This document shows positions 1 through 7,430 of a DNA stretch of 13,909 bases, piece by piece. Each line of letters starts with the position of its first letter. Position 1 is the first letter of the stretch. This stretch comes from Candidatus Berkelbacteria bacterium (GTDB taxonomy: Bacteria; Patescibacteriota; UBA1384; UBA12157; JAENIV01). The notes below the pieces were generated by a model, which saw only the letters and a list, made by a program, of their open reading frames with translations, had not been told where the DNA came from and ran no database searches. The position numbers and the translations under genes are program-made. Where the stretch lies: the NCBI GenBank assembly GCA_016844295.1, contig JAENIV010000005.1:1-13909 (forward strand), given 5' to 3'.

Positions 1-66
1 GCCTAAAATTTTCGTGCCGTCGTGATTATATAAAACCCATTTTTTTGGTCCAACCTTTTTGATCAT
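1..66 (-). CDS. Small basic protein of the MIKKVGPKKW type, N-terminal part
   Basis: This is the first 22 codons of a gene that runs off the low-coordinate end of the window. The ATG at 66-64 follows a GAAAGG ribosome site by 4 nt, and the frame stays open to base 1. The peptide reads MIKKVGPKKWVLYNHDGTKI and then LG. A KKWxLYxxDGTK pattern is typical of a small uncharacterised protein that I recall as common in Patescibacteria, whose function is not known to me. It lies only 12 nt after the stop of the membrane-anchored protein upstream, so it is probably the last visible member of the island operon. The family call rests on memory of the N-terminus. The reading frame itself is well supported by start, ribosome site and composition. 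Confidence 0.6.
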   Translation of the reverse strand, partial: MIKKVGPKKWVLYNHDGTKILG

Positions 67-78
67 AAAACCTTTCAA

Positions 79-681
79 TCAAAATTTAAAACTTGTAATA
101 ATTTGGTCCAACACGTGTGCCGGATATTCATCGAAGTCAGAATAACCGACTGTCATATGGATAATATAAAATACATCATCCCGAAATGCCGTTACTTGAT
201 CCACGAGCGTCTGGGAACCGTCAATGGAATTTTTATATGTCCATTGCCTTTCTTGGGCAGGAATTCCTCCTAGCGTAGTTTCTTCCGCCAATATTTCTTC
301 AGCATTTTCTGTTTCTTTAAATAAATTATCTCTGACCCAGTTAAGATATTCGTCAAGATTTTGCGACAAGACATTATTTGATCCGTAAGCCCTAATTGTC
401 ATCGGAGGGTCATCAGTAATCAGGGTGACGCCATCACCATTCTGGGATTCTGTTGCTGAAAAAGCTTTTGGATAATTAAACCAAAACCCATACCGGACGT
501 TTGCATAAGGCCTCAGGTCTTTGGTTTCCGCAATTGAAGATGAAGGCGAAACGACGACCGCTGTCCCTGCTTTATAAAGATTGTAGAGCCCAAACCCAAA
601 AATCAACCCGCCGATAATTAAAACTCCCGAAACCACTGCAATGATCGTCCAAATTGTTTTCGAGCTGTTTTCTTTTGTCAT
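79..681 (-). CDS. Membrane-anchored PsbP/DcrB-like protein
   Basis: A 200-residue protein with a short charged N-terminus, one hydrophobic helix at about residues 10-33, then an extracytoplasmic domain. The domain begins with an aromatic-rich strand (YGFWFNYPKAF, about residues 64-74) and ends in a hydrophobic strand plus ILDQIITSFKF-like tail. This layout is that of PsbP-like or DcrB-like domains (DUF1795 type), which bacteria often carry as membrane-anchored proteins of unknown role. No lipobox cysteine is visible, so it is probably a signal anchor and not a lipoprotein. The ATG follows a strong GGAGGG site. It is 12 nt from the DUF2584-like gene upstream and 12 nt from the next gene downstream. 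The domain assignment is from pattern only; the topology is clear. Confidence 0.65.
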   Translation of the reverse strand: MTKENSSKTIWTIIAVVSGVLIIGGLIFGFGLYNLYKAGTAVVVSPSSSIAETKDLRPYANVRYGFWFNYPKAFSATESQNGDGVTLITDDPPMTIRAYGSNNVLSQNLDEYLNWVRDNLFKETENAEEILAEETTLGGIPAQERQWTYKNSIDGSQTLVDQVTAFRDDVFYIIHMTVGYSDFDEYPAHVLDQIITSFKF

Positions 682-693
682 TATTCCCTCCGA

Positions 694-942
694 CTATATA
701 ATTTCAATTATTTTAAATTTTCCTTCGGTTTTATTTTTGCTAACTTTGAATTCAATCACTTCAACTTTAGCCAAGAATTTATTTGGATTTTTATAATCAC
801 ACAATCCGATTGGTATGTGTAGAGGATAAATTCGCTCTTCGGGCTTTTTAAAATTATAAACTTTGCCTTTTTCGATTTTCTTAGGCATTCCATGCTCTGG
901 TTTTAATTTTAACACCCAATTAAATTCTATTTTGTAGCCCAT
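694..942 (-). CDS. DUF2584-like small protein
   Basis: An 82-residue basic protein without membrane segments. It starts MGYKIEFNWVLKLKPE and carries a central ERIYPLHIPIGL stretch (about residues 36-47), followed by a C-terminal strand pattern (AKVEVIEFKV). The RIYPxxIPI core and the length match my memory of the DUF2584 family, known from Bacillus and CPR genomes and with no assigned function. The start codon touches the stop of the upstream deoxyribosyltransferase-like gene (TAA at 943-945, ATG at 942-940). No clear Shine-Dalgarno sequence precedes it, so translation probably depends on coupling. The family call is tentative; the gene call is firm because of the exact packing. Confidence 0.6.
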   Translation of the reverse strand: MGYKIEFNWVLKLKPEHGMPKKIEKGKVYNFKKPEERIYPLHIPIGLCDYKNPNKFLAKVEVIEFKVSKNKTEGKFKIIEII

Positions 943-1341
943 TTACTTGATCTTTGACAAATCTCCATTAATTATTATTGGACTCATCGCAATAATTTCA
1001 TCTTCGTAACTTACTTGTGGAATAGGGTTCAAAAGAAATATTTTCTTATTTAAAACATGGGCAAAAGCCATTTCGATAAATGCGCTACCACCGATATAAT
1101 TTGGTATTTTATTGCTAAAATTAGCAGCAAGAATTGCATCAGATTTTTTAATCTTTTGATAATGCAATTTAATAAGTCCATGTTTGATCTTAATAAATGC
1201 ATTTTCTCCGTGAGTTCCTCGCGAAACTGGCTTGTGCATATTTTCCGGCGTAATAACTCTATGACCGAGATCTTCCAACTTATCTTTTATTTTTAACATT
1301 TCTTTAGCAAATTTCATACTGCCACAAAGCGTTATTTTCAT
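943..1341 (-). CDS. Nucleoside 2-deoxyribosyltransferase-like protein (copy 2)
   Basis: A 132-residue Rossmann-like protein starting MKITLCGSMKFAKEM. The N-terminal strand with CGSMKF, the central KKSDAILAAN strand (about residues 81-90) and the IGGSAFIEMAFAHVLNKK helix match the nucleoside 2-deoxyribosyltransferase/DUF4406 layout. In that family a conserved Glu in the GxxxE(M/L)xxA motif is the nucleophile, and here it is the Glu in FIEMAFA. A likely role is cleavage or exchange of nucleoside or nucleotide N-glycosidic bonds, but the substrate cannot be read from sequence. I chose the ATG at 1341 over an in-frame ATG at 1371. The former has GGAGGG 8 nt upstream and forms a 4-nt ATGA overlap with the preceding stop. 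A paralogue lies at 3731-4114. Confidence 0.7.
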   Translation of the reverse strand: MKITLCGSMKFAKEMLKIKDKLEDLGHRVITPENMHKPVSRGTHGENAFIKIKHGLIKLHYQKIKKSDAILAANFSNKIPNYIGGSAFIEMAFAHVLNKKIFLLNPIPQVSYEDEIIAMSPIIINGDLSKIK

Positions 1342-1781
1342 ATAATTTTCCCTCCAAAATATTTCATCCAATGGACAAGTTTTCCGTCTTTGTAAATTTT
1401 TTCTTCACCCTCAAACTCATCAAAATCCCCTGAACATTTATCTTCGTAGCGCCACTGACCATCATTATATTCTTTATTCCCGGGTAATCGGACATCGACA
1501 GAATGTTCTTTTAAGATTTTTTGTAGTTGTCCAAAAACCTCTTTCGTATCAACGCCTTCCACTGCCGTGCCGCGATAACTCATTGACCATACCGGCAAGT
1601 CTTTATTAAAAACAATTTCCTGGCCTTCGAAAACCCATTTTTGATCATAATAGACATCGCGATATTCTAAATTTTCTTTTTTAATCGAATATTTAGTACC
1701 ACCATCAATTTTTTCACCCTCGTCTCCGGCGGCATATGTTCGAGTCCTACATTTTGATAAAAATTCTTTAATCCTATTCAT
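1338..1781 (-). CDS. DUF5680 domain protein
   Basis: A 147-residue soluble protein. The sequence pattern is FLSKCRTRTYAAG, then YSIKKENLEYRDVYYD, then GQEIVF, then PVWSMSYRG. It matches what I recall of the DUF5680 family (xFLxxAKxxTYAxG ... YRDxYxG ... GQExVxxxGxPVWSMNYxG), which has no known function. The ATG (1781-1779) directly follows the TAA of the methyltransferase gene, and the TGA overlaps the start of the next gene by 4 nt, so three genes are stitched together. Its first codons (ATTAAAGAATTTTTATC) recur upstream of two other genes in this window as truncated minicistrons. The only ribosome-site candidate is a weak GAAGAGAG. Confidence 0.7.
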   Translation of the reverse strand: MNRIKEFLSKCRTRTYAAGDEGEKIDGGTKYSIKKENLEYRDVYYDQKWVFEGQEIVFNKDLPVWSMSYRGTAVEGVDTKEVFGQLQKILKEHSVDVRLPGNKEYNDGQWRYEDKCSGDFDEFEGEEKIYKDGKLVHWMKYFGGKII

Positions 1782-2411
1782 TTAAATTACTCTCTTCCCA
1801 ATTACTTGTACCCAATTAGTTTTACCAGAAAACGTTATTGTAGAATATATAATTTTCAATTTAACGTCGGCCATGTATTTTTCAATTTCTTCTTTTGAAT
1901 AAAAACTGAAAAATCTTTCATATTCATAACCATAGTCATTTTCTTTAACAATTTCTTCGTTAATATTTTTGTTTGATTCCTTAACTGCAATATACAAATA
2001 TCCTCCGTTTTTTAATAGTGTCACCCAATGTTTGATAACTCCCGGCGCATCTTTTTTCCTCGCATGCAAAAGACATGCCTGTGCGAATACTCCGTCATAC
2101 TTTTTCTCTAGAGTAATATTTTCCATATCCATTATTTCAAATTTTCCCTTGGGAACATTTTTTTTAGCGATTCCAATCATTTTAGATGAAATATCGATAC
2201 CGGTTATATCTAGTCCTATTTCAATTAATGATATTGATTTTAGCCCAGAACCACAACCTATATCTAATATGTCAGCTCCGGTTTTAAACATACCGCCATA
2301 TTTTCTTGCGGCCTCAACTGACCAAACATCATCCAAATGATCTTGATTCCAATCTTCTGCAATTTTATTGTAAGTTTTTTTTAAATTTTCTTTATGATTT
2401 TGACCAGTCAT
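1782..2411 (-). CDS. Class I SAM-dependent methyltransferase
   Basis: A 209-residue cytosolic enzyme with the class I methyltransferase fold. Motif I is ILDIGCGSG (residues 48-56), the SAM ribose-binding acidic residue is in TGIDIS (about residues 70-75), FEIMDMENI lies near residue 95, and a YDGVFAQACLLHARK strand follows. The LKNGGYLYIAVKE strand comes after that, as in Methyltransf_11/25 proteins. Nothing in the sequence identifies the acceptor; small-molecule methylation is typical for such stand-alone proteins. The ATG overlaps the TGA of a 7-codon minicistron (ATGA at 2411-2408), so translation may be coupled. The next gene starts immediately after its stop. Confidence 0.85.
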   Translation of the reverse strand: MTGQNHKENLKKTYNKIAEDWNQDHLDDVWSVEAARKYGGMFKTGADILDIGCGSGLKSISLIEIGLDITGIDISSKMIGIAKKNVPKGKFEIMDMENITLEKKYDGVFAQACLLHARKKDAPGVIKHWVTLLKNGGYLYIAVKESNKNINEEIVKENDYGYEYERFFSFYSKEEIEKYMADVKLKIIYSTITFSGKTNWVQVIGKRVI

Positions 2412-2431
2412 AGTAAAAATTCTTTAATCAT
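2408..2431 (-). other. Seven-codon minicistron MIKEFLL before the methyltransferase gene
   Basis: ATG ATT AAA GAA TTT TTA CTA TGA fills the gap between the glycosidase and methyltransferase genes. Its ATG overlaps the upstream TAA by one base (TAATG), and its TGA overlaps the methyltransferase ATG (ATGA). The peptide equals the start of DUF5680-like proteins (IKEFL). It is either a truncated gene start or a translational coupler. Whether it is translated cannot be told from sequence. Confidence 0.4.
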
Positions 2432-3669
2432 TATTTTTTATATTCAATCTTTGTATTATTCAGTAGCCAGCCAGAAACCTCAGGGCAGGATTGATTGAAA
2501 GTCTTAACTTCACCTGCTTTTATTACTAAACTCAAAAGTAATGATTTATCCTGTAGCCCGCAACGAACATAATAGATATTCCCAGGACCATCATTTTTTA
2601 TTTGTGTTTGACTTTCAGCACTAACAGTCCATTTTGCCCTAACATCACTAAAAGTTTTGTTTTTAAAATTGGCTAATATTTCCCGTAAATACTTTGCAGT
2701 TTCAAATTTGGACTCGCGGCTTGGCTCAATCTGACTATATTCAAACCACTCATTCCACGATGTAATATAAAGCCAATTAGCATTATTTTTCTTAGCAATC
2801 TCATATCGGGCATTTAAATATTGTCCATTTGAGCGGTCAAAATCAAAACCAGATTTTTGAATTCGACTCGTACCGCCAATTAAAGTTGCGATTAATGGCT
2901 TTCCTTGTTTAGTCAAATCTTGATAATGAGTCGAGATATCATTAAGGCTAATGTACTTGTCGGCATAAGTCGTAATGGTTTGAAAGTATTTAAAATAATC
3001 ATCTGAAACATCCCAATTATCAGGCATTGCCACATAATAGGCATCGCCGGCAGTAATTTTAACTTCATCTAATATTTTTTGCCAGCGATTCAAATCAATC
3101 GTTTGCGGATTATAGACGAAGATAACCGGCAATCCGTTAAGTTTTAGATAGGCGGAATGTTCTTTGCTCAAGTTTATTAAATATGATAGTTCGTCGACAA
3201 AAGTTTTATTTGGCCCCATCCACTTAAAATTAATATTTTCATAAAAAGGAGCAATTTTGAAATTTGGATATTCATTTGAGGTTTCAATCTTACTTATCAT
3301 TTTGATCATTGCTTGATCGTTAGGATTGTCTATCCCATTCCAGGAAAACAAAAAAGCATCAAGACCAATGTCAGAAGCCAAAGTAAATTGATAATCGATT
3401 GTCAAATCATCGGCAGGATTATAAGATCCAGCCAAAGGATGCTCGGCATTTGTAGTTTCAGCCCATGCGGGATCTTTGAAATACCAACCGTAGTAACTGG
3501 CGATAGCAATTTTATCTTTTAAGGTAAATTCTTTTTTAGCCGATGCGAAGATCGTCGGCGAAGTACTTGGGCTCGGTGTTGATTTTTTTGTACCATAAAT
3601 CCAATAGAAACCAAATCCAACGGAGGCTAAAATTATAATAATGATTATACTAAGTAGCCATTTTTTCAA
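2431..3669 (-). CDS. Membrane-anchored GH99-like glycoside hydrolase
   Basis: A 412-residue protein with an N-terminal signal anchor (residues 3-25, very Ile-rich) and a Ser/Thr/Pro-rich linker (about 30-42). A GH99/GH71-like barrel follows at about residues 50-340. Visible hallmarks are ASYYGWYF (58-64), PLAGSYN (79-84), GLDAFLFSWNG (102-112), FKIAPFYEN (138-145) and WLYITSWNEWFEYSQIEPS (299-317). The SWNEW...IEPS motif is typical of GH99-like/WbsX-type proteins acting on mannose-containing or surface glycans. The last 70 residues look like a small beta domain. The start is a TTG with AAGGG upstream; no in-frame ATG lies between it and the preceding TAG. It probably acts outside the membrane on surface polysaccharide. 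The specific substrate is not inferable. Confidence 0.75.
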   Translation of the reverse strand: MKKWLLSIIIIIILASVGFGFYWIYGTKKSTPSPSTSPTIFASAKKEFTLKDKIAIASYYGWYFKDPAWAETTNAEHPLAGSYNPADDLTIDYQFTLASDIGLDAFLFSWNGIDNPNDQAMIKMISKIETSNEYPNFKIAPFYENINFKWMGPNKTFVDELSYLINLSKEHSAYLKLNGLPVIFVYNPQTIDLNRWQKILDEVKITAGDAYYVAMPDNWDVSDDYFKYFQTITTYADKYISLNDISTHYQDLTKQGKPLIATLIGGTSRIQKSGFDFDRSNGQYLNARYEIAKKNNANWLYITSWNEWFEYSQIEPSRESKFETAKYLREILANFKNKTFSDVRAKWTVSAESQTQIKNDGPGNIYYVRCGLQDKSLLLSLVIKAGEVKTFNQSCPEVSGWLLNNTKIEYKK

Positions 3670-3681
3670 TTTGATCCCTTC

Positions 3682-3720
3682 CTAGAGAAGATAATTCTTT
3701 GATAAAAATTCTTTAATCAT
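3682..3720 (-). other. Twelve-codon minicistron MIKEFLSKNYLL before the glycosidase gene
   Basis: The ATG at 3720 has a good AGAGG site 4 nt upstream. It reads MIKEFLSKNYLL to a TAG at 3684-3682 and shares 20 identical bases with the 5' end of the DUF5680 gene. It is in the same frame as the glycosidase gene and separated from it by the TAG and four codons. It looks like a truncated DUF5680 gene start now serving, at most, as a leader peptide. Confidence 0.4.
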
Positions 3721-3730
3721 TTTTCCTCTG

Positions 3731-4114
3731 CTAAATATCTTCTTTTTTGAATAATTCTAATTTATCAAGCGGTATTATTTTTTTAATATAACAATCAAGA
3801 TCAGCTTGATTGGTCAGTTCTGAAAAATAAATAGGCTTTTCGTATGCCAATGCGTAACCAAGTTCAATTTTACAACTCGTTCCCATATAACCATTCGGTA
3901 AAATAAAGTAAACTGCGTCAGCCTTTTCAATCACCTTATAATGTTCAAAAGCCATTTGCTTTTTTTCTTTTGCTGTCTTCGCAATATCAGAATTTAAATT
4001 GCTACAGCCAATATTTGGAAAAACTGCATTAAACCCTAAAGTCTTCAACTCTTTTAACACATCTTTAACAATTGAACGAAACTTCATGCTTGAACCTAAA
4101 ACAATTGTTTTCAT
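3731..4114 (-). CDS. Nucleoside 2-deoxyribosyltransferase-like protein (copy 1)
   Basis: A 127-residue protein with the same plan as the 943-1341 product. It has an N-terminal strand with GSSMKF, a middle IEKADAVYFILPNGYMG segment (about residues 62-78) and then GTSCKIELGYALAYEKPIYF. The last segment matches the NDT-family catalytic helix GTxxElGyAxaxxKPI, with the Glu of KIELG as the expected nucleophile. It is therefore predicted to act on nucleosides or nucleotides, perhaps to hydrolyse aberrant ones. The ATG at 4114 comes one base after the TAA of a short upstream frame. The ribosome site is weak, so coupling is likely. Identity to copy 2 is low apart from the motifs, which suggests separate acquisition or old divergence. 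Confidence 0.7.
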   Translation of the reverse strand: MKTIVLGSSMKFRSIVKDVLKELKTLGFNAVFPNIGCSNLNSDIAKTAKEKKQMAFEHYKVIEKADAVYFILPNGYMGTSCKIELGYALAYEKPIYFSELTNQADLDCYIKKIIPLDKLELFKKEDI

Positions 4115-4115
4115 C

Positions 4116-4243
4116 TTACTTCACTACTCTTGTATCAACCAAAACCTTAGAATGATCTGGTCTTTTTCGACGGATATATTCAATCATTTTTCCTCTTGTA
4201 TAAATTCCTGTTTTTAAACCTTGACTTTTTGTTTATTTTCCAT
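4116..4243 (-). pseudogene. Short frameshifted or truncated gene between nudix and NDT-like genes
   Basis: The ATG at 4243 gives MENKQKVKV and a stop. One frame back, an open stretch continues as LKTGIYTRGK, then MIEYIRRKRPDHSKVLV and on to a TAA at 4118-4116. A single lost T at the GTTTAAAAAC site would join them into a 42-residue basic peptide. The internal ATG at 4187 has a good AGAGG site and opens a 23-codon frame by itself. That site and ATG share 15 bases with the minicistron at 3720. I do not recognise the family. It may be a decayed gene, or only a leader that couples to the next start one base downstream. Confidence 0.3.
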
Positions 4244-4251
4244 GACAATGT

Positions 4252-4677
4252 TTAAATTTCTTTTATATAATTTCTGAAAAACTCTTTGTCTTTTGGATGC
4301 GAAAGTAATTTTACTACTTCGTCTTTTTTTAACCATCGAACTTCACCAATTTCTTTGCTATTATAATCTTTAATATCTTGAGTAGTTCTGAACAGAAACA
4401 TAATTATTGTTTTTAGCTCCCTTGTATCTTCTAATCCGCCTTCTTTCATATTACAACGCGTATATTCTCCTAATTTTTTTGTAAGCTTTATCTTATTTAT
4501 CCCAGTTTCTTCTAGAATTTCTCTTTTGGCTGTATTAAGTGCTTCTTCCTCTTTATCAATGTGACCCTTTGGAAACGACCATGTGGAATTTCTCAGTTGT
4601 AAAACAACGGCTATTTTACCATCTTTATTAACTATTATTCCACCAGCTGATTTTGTAAATTTAATTTTATTTCCCAT
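4252..4677 (-). CDS. Nudix hydrolase (diadenosine-polyphosphatase-like)
   Basis: A 141-residue Nudix protein. The Nudix box is complete: G38, E44, R52-E53, E56-E57 and G59 fit GX5EX7REUXEEXGU. The preceding TWSFPKGHID sequence and the AGGIIV strand are typical of bacterial Ap4A-hydrolase-like members, which hydrolyse a diphosphate linked to a nucleoside in the cytosol. The C-terminal half (VRWLKKDEVVKLL) is the usual Nudix helix. This is the first gene of the accessory island, with a 100-nt gap to secA. A TGTGATAAT extended -10 element sits in that gap. The ATG at 4677 has only a weak AAGAAG site. Exact substrate is not determinable; housecleaning of nucleotides is likely. Confidence 0.88.
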   Translation of the reverse strand: MGNKIKFTKSAGGIIVNKDGKIAVVLQLRNSTWSFPKGHIDKEEEALNTAKREILEETGINKIKLTKKLGEYTRCNMKEGGLEDTRELKTIIMFLFRTTQDIKDYNSKEIGEVRWLKKDEVVKLLSHPKDKEFFRNYIKEI

Positions 4678-4729
4678 GGCACTTCTTATACCCCAGCACT
4701 ATTACTTTCGGTGAAATGGATTCCATCCT

Positions 4730-4760
4730 ATTATCACACGAATCGCAAAGTGCGGGGCAA
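4730..4760 (-). promoter_or_regulatory. Possible promoter for the accessory island
   Basis: On the minus strand, TGTGATAAT (4738-4730) is an extended -10 element. TTGCCC (4760-4755) is a poor -35 at a 19-nt spacing. An ATGGA/TCCAT inverted repeat (4716-4726) falls at the expected start site and could be an operator. It lies in the only sizeable gap between secA and the island genes. Sequence match only. Confidence 0.4.
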
Positions 4761-4777
4761 GTTTTTTCCCTTATTTG

Positions 4778-7381
4778 TTATTTGCCGTGACAATGCTTGT
4801 ATTTGACTGGACGGCCGTCTGATTTAGTCGCTCCGCACGGACACGGATCGTTGCGGCCGACTTTGGCAACGGCCGATATGGTTGTTCCCGACGCTGACTG
4901 GGAAGTTTCACCGCGTTTACGGACGGTGACTTCCACACCGCTTTTCGACATTGTCTGAGGCTCCTGCTCTGGCGCATTTTCAATCGCCATGGTAGATGAG
5001 GCAGCAGATTCCTGTTCGACATTGCCAAAAGTTCCTGCCGCCATTTGTTCGTCAGCCCCGCGCATTTGGAGCGCTCGTGCCGGTTGTTGTTGGGCTACCA
5101 ACCTTTGTGGCTGGGGCTGAATTTCCGATTTAAGTAATATTTCTACCACTTGAGCGTTGATATTGCCCGTGAGTCTTTGAAACAAATTATAAGACTCGGC
5201 CTTGTATTCAACTAATGGATCGCGCTGACCGTAACCCCTGAGGCCAATGCCTTGACGTAAAAGTTCCATAGCGTTTAAATGTTCTATCCACATTGTGTCA
5301 ATTGAACGCAGAAATACCATTCGTTCAATTTGATCCATAGTTTCTTTGCCGATTTTTTCGTATTTTCCTAAATATTTGCCACGAGCCTCTTCGTCCATTA
5401 GTGCGACTATTTCATTGTGTATATCTTCGCCTTCTAAAATTCTTCGGCGCTTGGCGTAAATTGCTTTACGATGTTTATTTGCGACATCGTCATAATCCAC
5501 CAAGTGTTTTCGAGTATCGAAGTTATGACCTTCAACTTTTTTCTGGGATGATTCAATAGACCGCGAGATTAATGAATGTTCAATTGGCATATCGTCAGGC
5601 AGGCGCATGGTGTTCATCAAGTTTTTCATTTTATCGCCACCGAAAATGCGCATTAGATCATCATCCATTGAAACATAAAACTGTGAAGAACCAGGGTCAC
5701 CTTGGCGACCGGCGCGGCCACGCAACTGATTGTCAATTCTACGCGCTTCGTGACGTTCAGTGCCTAAAACATGTAAACCACCGGTTTTAACAACTTTTTC
5801 AAATTCCTTTTTATCCAAGGGCGCACCGCCTAAAATAATATCTACTCCACGACCAGCCATGTTAGTGGCAACTGTTACATTCCCCGGTCTTCCAGCTTGG
5901 GCAATAATTTTTGCCTCCCGTTCGTGATGCTTGGCATTTAATACTTCATGTTTTACACCTGAACGTTTAAGCATTTTTGATAATTTTTCTGATTTTTCAA
6001 TTGAAATCGTCCCCACCAAAACCGGCTGGCCCGCTTCGGAACGCTTTTGAATTTCATTAGCCACGGCGCTAAATTTCGCATCCTCGGATTTATAAATTTG
6101 ATCTTGTAAATCCTCCCTGACCATCGACTTATTTGTCGGAATCACCACCACGTCGAGTTTGTAAATTTTGAAAAACTCTTCAGCTTCAGTTTCGGCTGTT
6201 CCGGTCATGCCGGCTAATTTCTGATACATTCGAAATAAATTCTGAAAAGAAATCGTCGCTAAAGTATCCGATTCGCGCTGAACTTCAACGCCCTCTTTGG
6301 CTTCAATGGCTTGATGCAAACCTTCGCTGTAACGACGGCCGGGCATTAAACGGCCGGTAAACTCATCAACAATTACCACCTCACCGTCTTTTACCACATA
6401 ATCTTTATCTTTTTTATATAAAGCGTGAGCGATTAAGGCTTCTTCCAAATGATGGACGAGTTGAATTGACCGTGATTCGTAAATATTTTCGATCCCCAAC
6501 ATTTTTTCAACATTCTTCATGCCCGCGTCGGTTAAAGTGACTGAGTGCATTTTTTCATCAACATCATAATCGTCTTTATCTTTAAGCCGGGGCACCATCA
6601 TGGCAAATTGCCGGTATAAAGAAGCTGATTCCTCTGCGGGCGCGGAAATAATCAAGGGAGTTCTAGCTTCGTCAATTAAAATTGAGTCAACTTCGTCAAC
6701 AATAGCAAAATTAAGGTCAGGTCTCTGAACCATCTGCTCGATTGACTGGACCATATTGTCACGCAAATAATCGAAGCCAAATTCATTGTTTGTTCCATAG
6801 GTAATATCCGCGTAGTAGGCTTCACGTCTGGTGATTGGCAATAAATTTTCATATTCGATTGAAACAGGATCAACATCACGTTTGTTTGGGGTAAATAAAA
6901 ACGATGATTCGTGATTAATCACCGCTGCGCTCATACCTAATTTATCGTAAATTGTTCCCATCCAAGCACAATGAAAACGTGCTAAATAATCGTTAACCGT
7001 TACCAAATGCGCCCCCTTACCTTCAAGGGCGTTTAAGTAGAGGGGTAAAGTCGCGACTAACGTTTTTCCTTCACCAGTTTTCATTTCGGCGATTTTCCCA
7101 CTATTAAGGACCATTCCGCCGATTAACTGGACGTCGAAATGCCTCTGGCCAATCGCGCGCTTGGCGGCTTCCCGAACTGCGGCAAAAGCCTCTGGCAAAA
7201 TATCATCAAGTGTTACGCCCTTACTTAAACGCTCTCTAAATTCTTTAGTTCTTTCTTTAAGTTGTTTATCGGTAAGTTTTTGAAAACTTTCCTCGAGTGA
7301 ATTAATTTGATCCACTTTCGGTTTTAACTGTCCAACCACTTTTTCGTTCGAATCAAAAATCTTACCTAAAAATCCGAGCAT
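4778..7381 (-). CDS. secA: Preprotein translocase ATPase SecA
   Basis: An 867-residue SecA, the peripheral motor that drives unfolded preproteins through SecYEG. Visible elements are the Walker A MKTGEGKT (residues 100-107), TVNDYLA (128-134), [17 protein letters not shown] (194-210), Walker [20 protein letters not shown] (228-246), the second-motor motifs [12 protein letters not shown] and [18 protein letters not shown], and the C-terminal SEC-C zinc motif with CPCG and HCHG. Before SEC-C lies a long Gln/Ala-rich, probably disordered linker. The usual DYLARRDAEWMGP sequence is [13 protein letters not shown] here, and SEC-C carries a longer spacer than the common CPCGSGKKYKHC form; both look lineage-specific. 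The ATG has AAAGGA 6 nt upstream. It lies directly downstream of hpf. Confidence 0.98.
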   Translation of the reverse strand: MLGFLGKIFDSNEKVVGQLKPKVDQINSLEESFQKLTDKQLKERTKEFRERLSKGVTLDDILPEAFAAVREAAKRAIGQRHFDVQLIGGMVLNSGKIAEMKTGEGKTLVATLPLYLNALEGKGAHLVTVNDYLARFHCAWMGTIYDKLGMSAAVINHESSFLFTPNKRDVDPVSIEYENLLPITRREAYYADITYGTNNEFGFDYLRDNMVQSIEQMVQRPDLNFAIVDEVDSILIDEARTPLIISAPAEESASLYRQFAMMVPRLKDKDDYDVDEKMHSVTLTDAGMKNVEKMLGIENIYESRSIQLVHHLEEALIAHALYKKDKDYVVKDGEVVIVDEFTGRLMPGRRYSEGLHQAIEAKEGVEVQRESDTLATISFQNLFRMYQKLAGMTGTAETEAEEFFKIYKLDVVVIPTNKSMVREDLQDQIYKSEDAKFSAVANEIQKRSEAGQPVLVGTISIEKSEKLSKMLKRSGVKHEVLNAKHHEREAKIIAQAGRPGNVTVATNMAGRGVDIILGGAPLDKKEFEKVVKTGGLHVLGTERHEARRIDNQLRGRAGRQGDPGSSQFYVSMDDDLMRIFGGDKMKNLMNTMRLPDDMPIEHSLISRSIESSQKKVEGHNFDTRKHLVDYDDVANKHRKAIYAKRRRILEGEDIHNEIVALMDEEARGKYLGKYEKIGKETMDQIERMVFLRSIDTMWIEHLNAMELLRQGIGLRGYGQRDPLVEYKAESYNLFQRLTGNINAQVVEILLKSEIQPQPQRLVAQQQPARALQMRGADEQMAAGTFGNVEQESAASSTMAIENAPEQEPQTMSKSGVEVTVRKRGETSQSASGTTISAVAKVGRNDPCPCGATKSDGRPVKYKHCHGK

Positions 7382-7400
7382 TTAGGTTCCTTTCAGGTTA

Positions 7401-7409
7401 ATTTTAGCA
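7401..7409 (-). promoter_or_regulatory. Possible extended -10 promoter for secA
   Basis: TGCTAAAAT on the minus strand, in the 49-nt hpf-secA gap, fits an extended -10 (TGN plus TAAAAT). No good -35 is present. If used, the leader to the secA ATG would be about 12 nt and carry the AAAGGA site. It would let secA be transcribed apart from the serS-hpf genes. Confidence 0.4.
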
Positions 7410-7430
7410 TAACAATATCAAAAAAGCGAG

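Noticed and set aside
4810..4819. Perfect GACGGCCGTC palindrome in the SecA tail as another inserted element
   Set aside because: Only 10 bp with no loop and no tandem partner; it encodes the SEC-C spacer, which may simply be long in this lineage.
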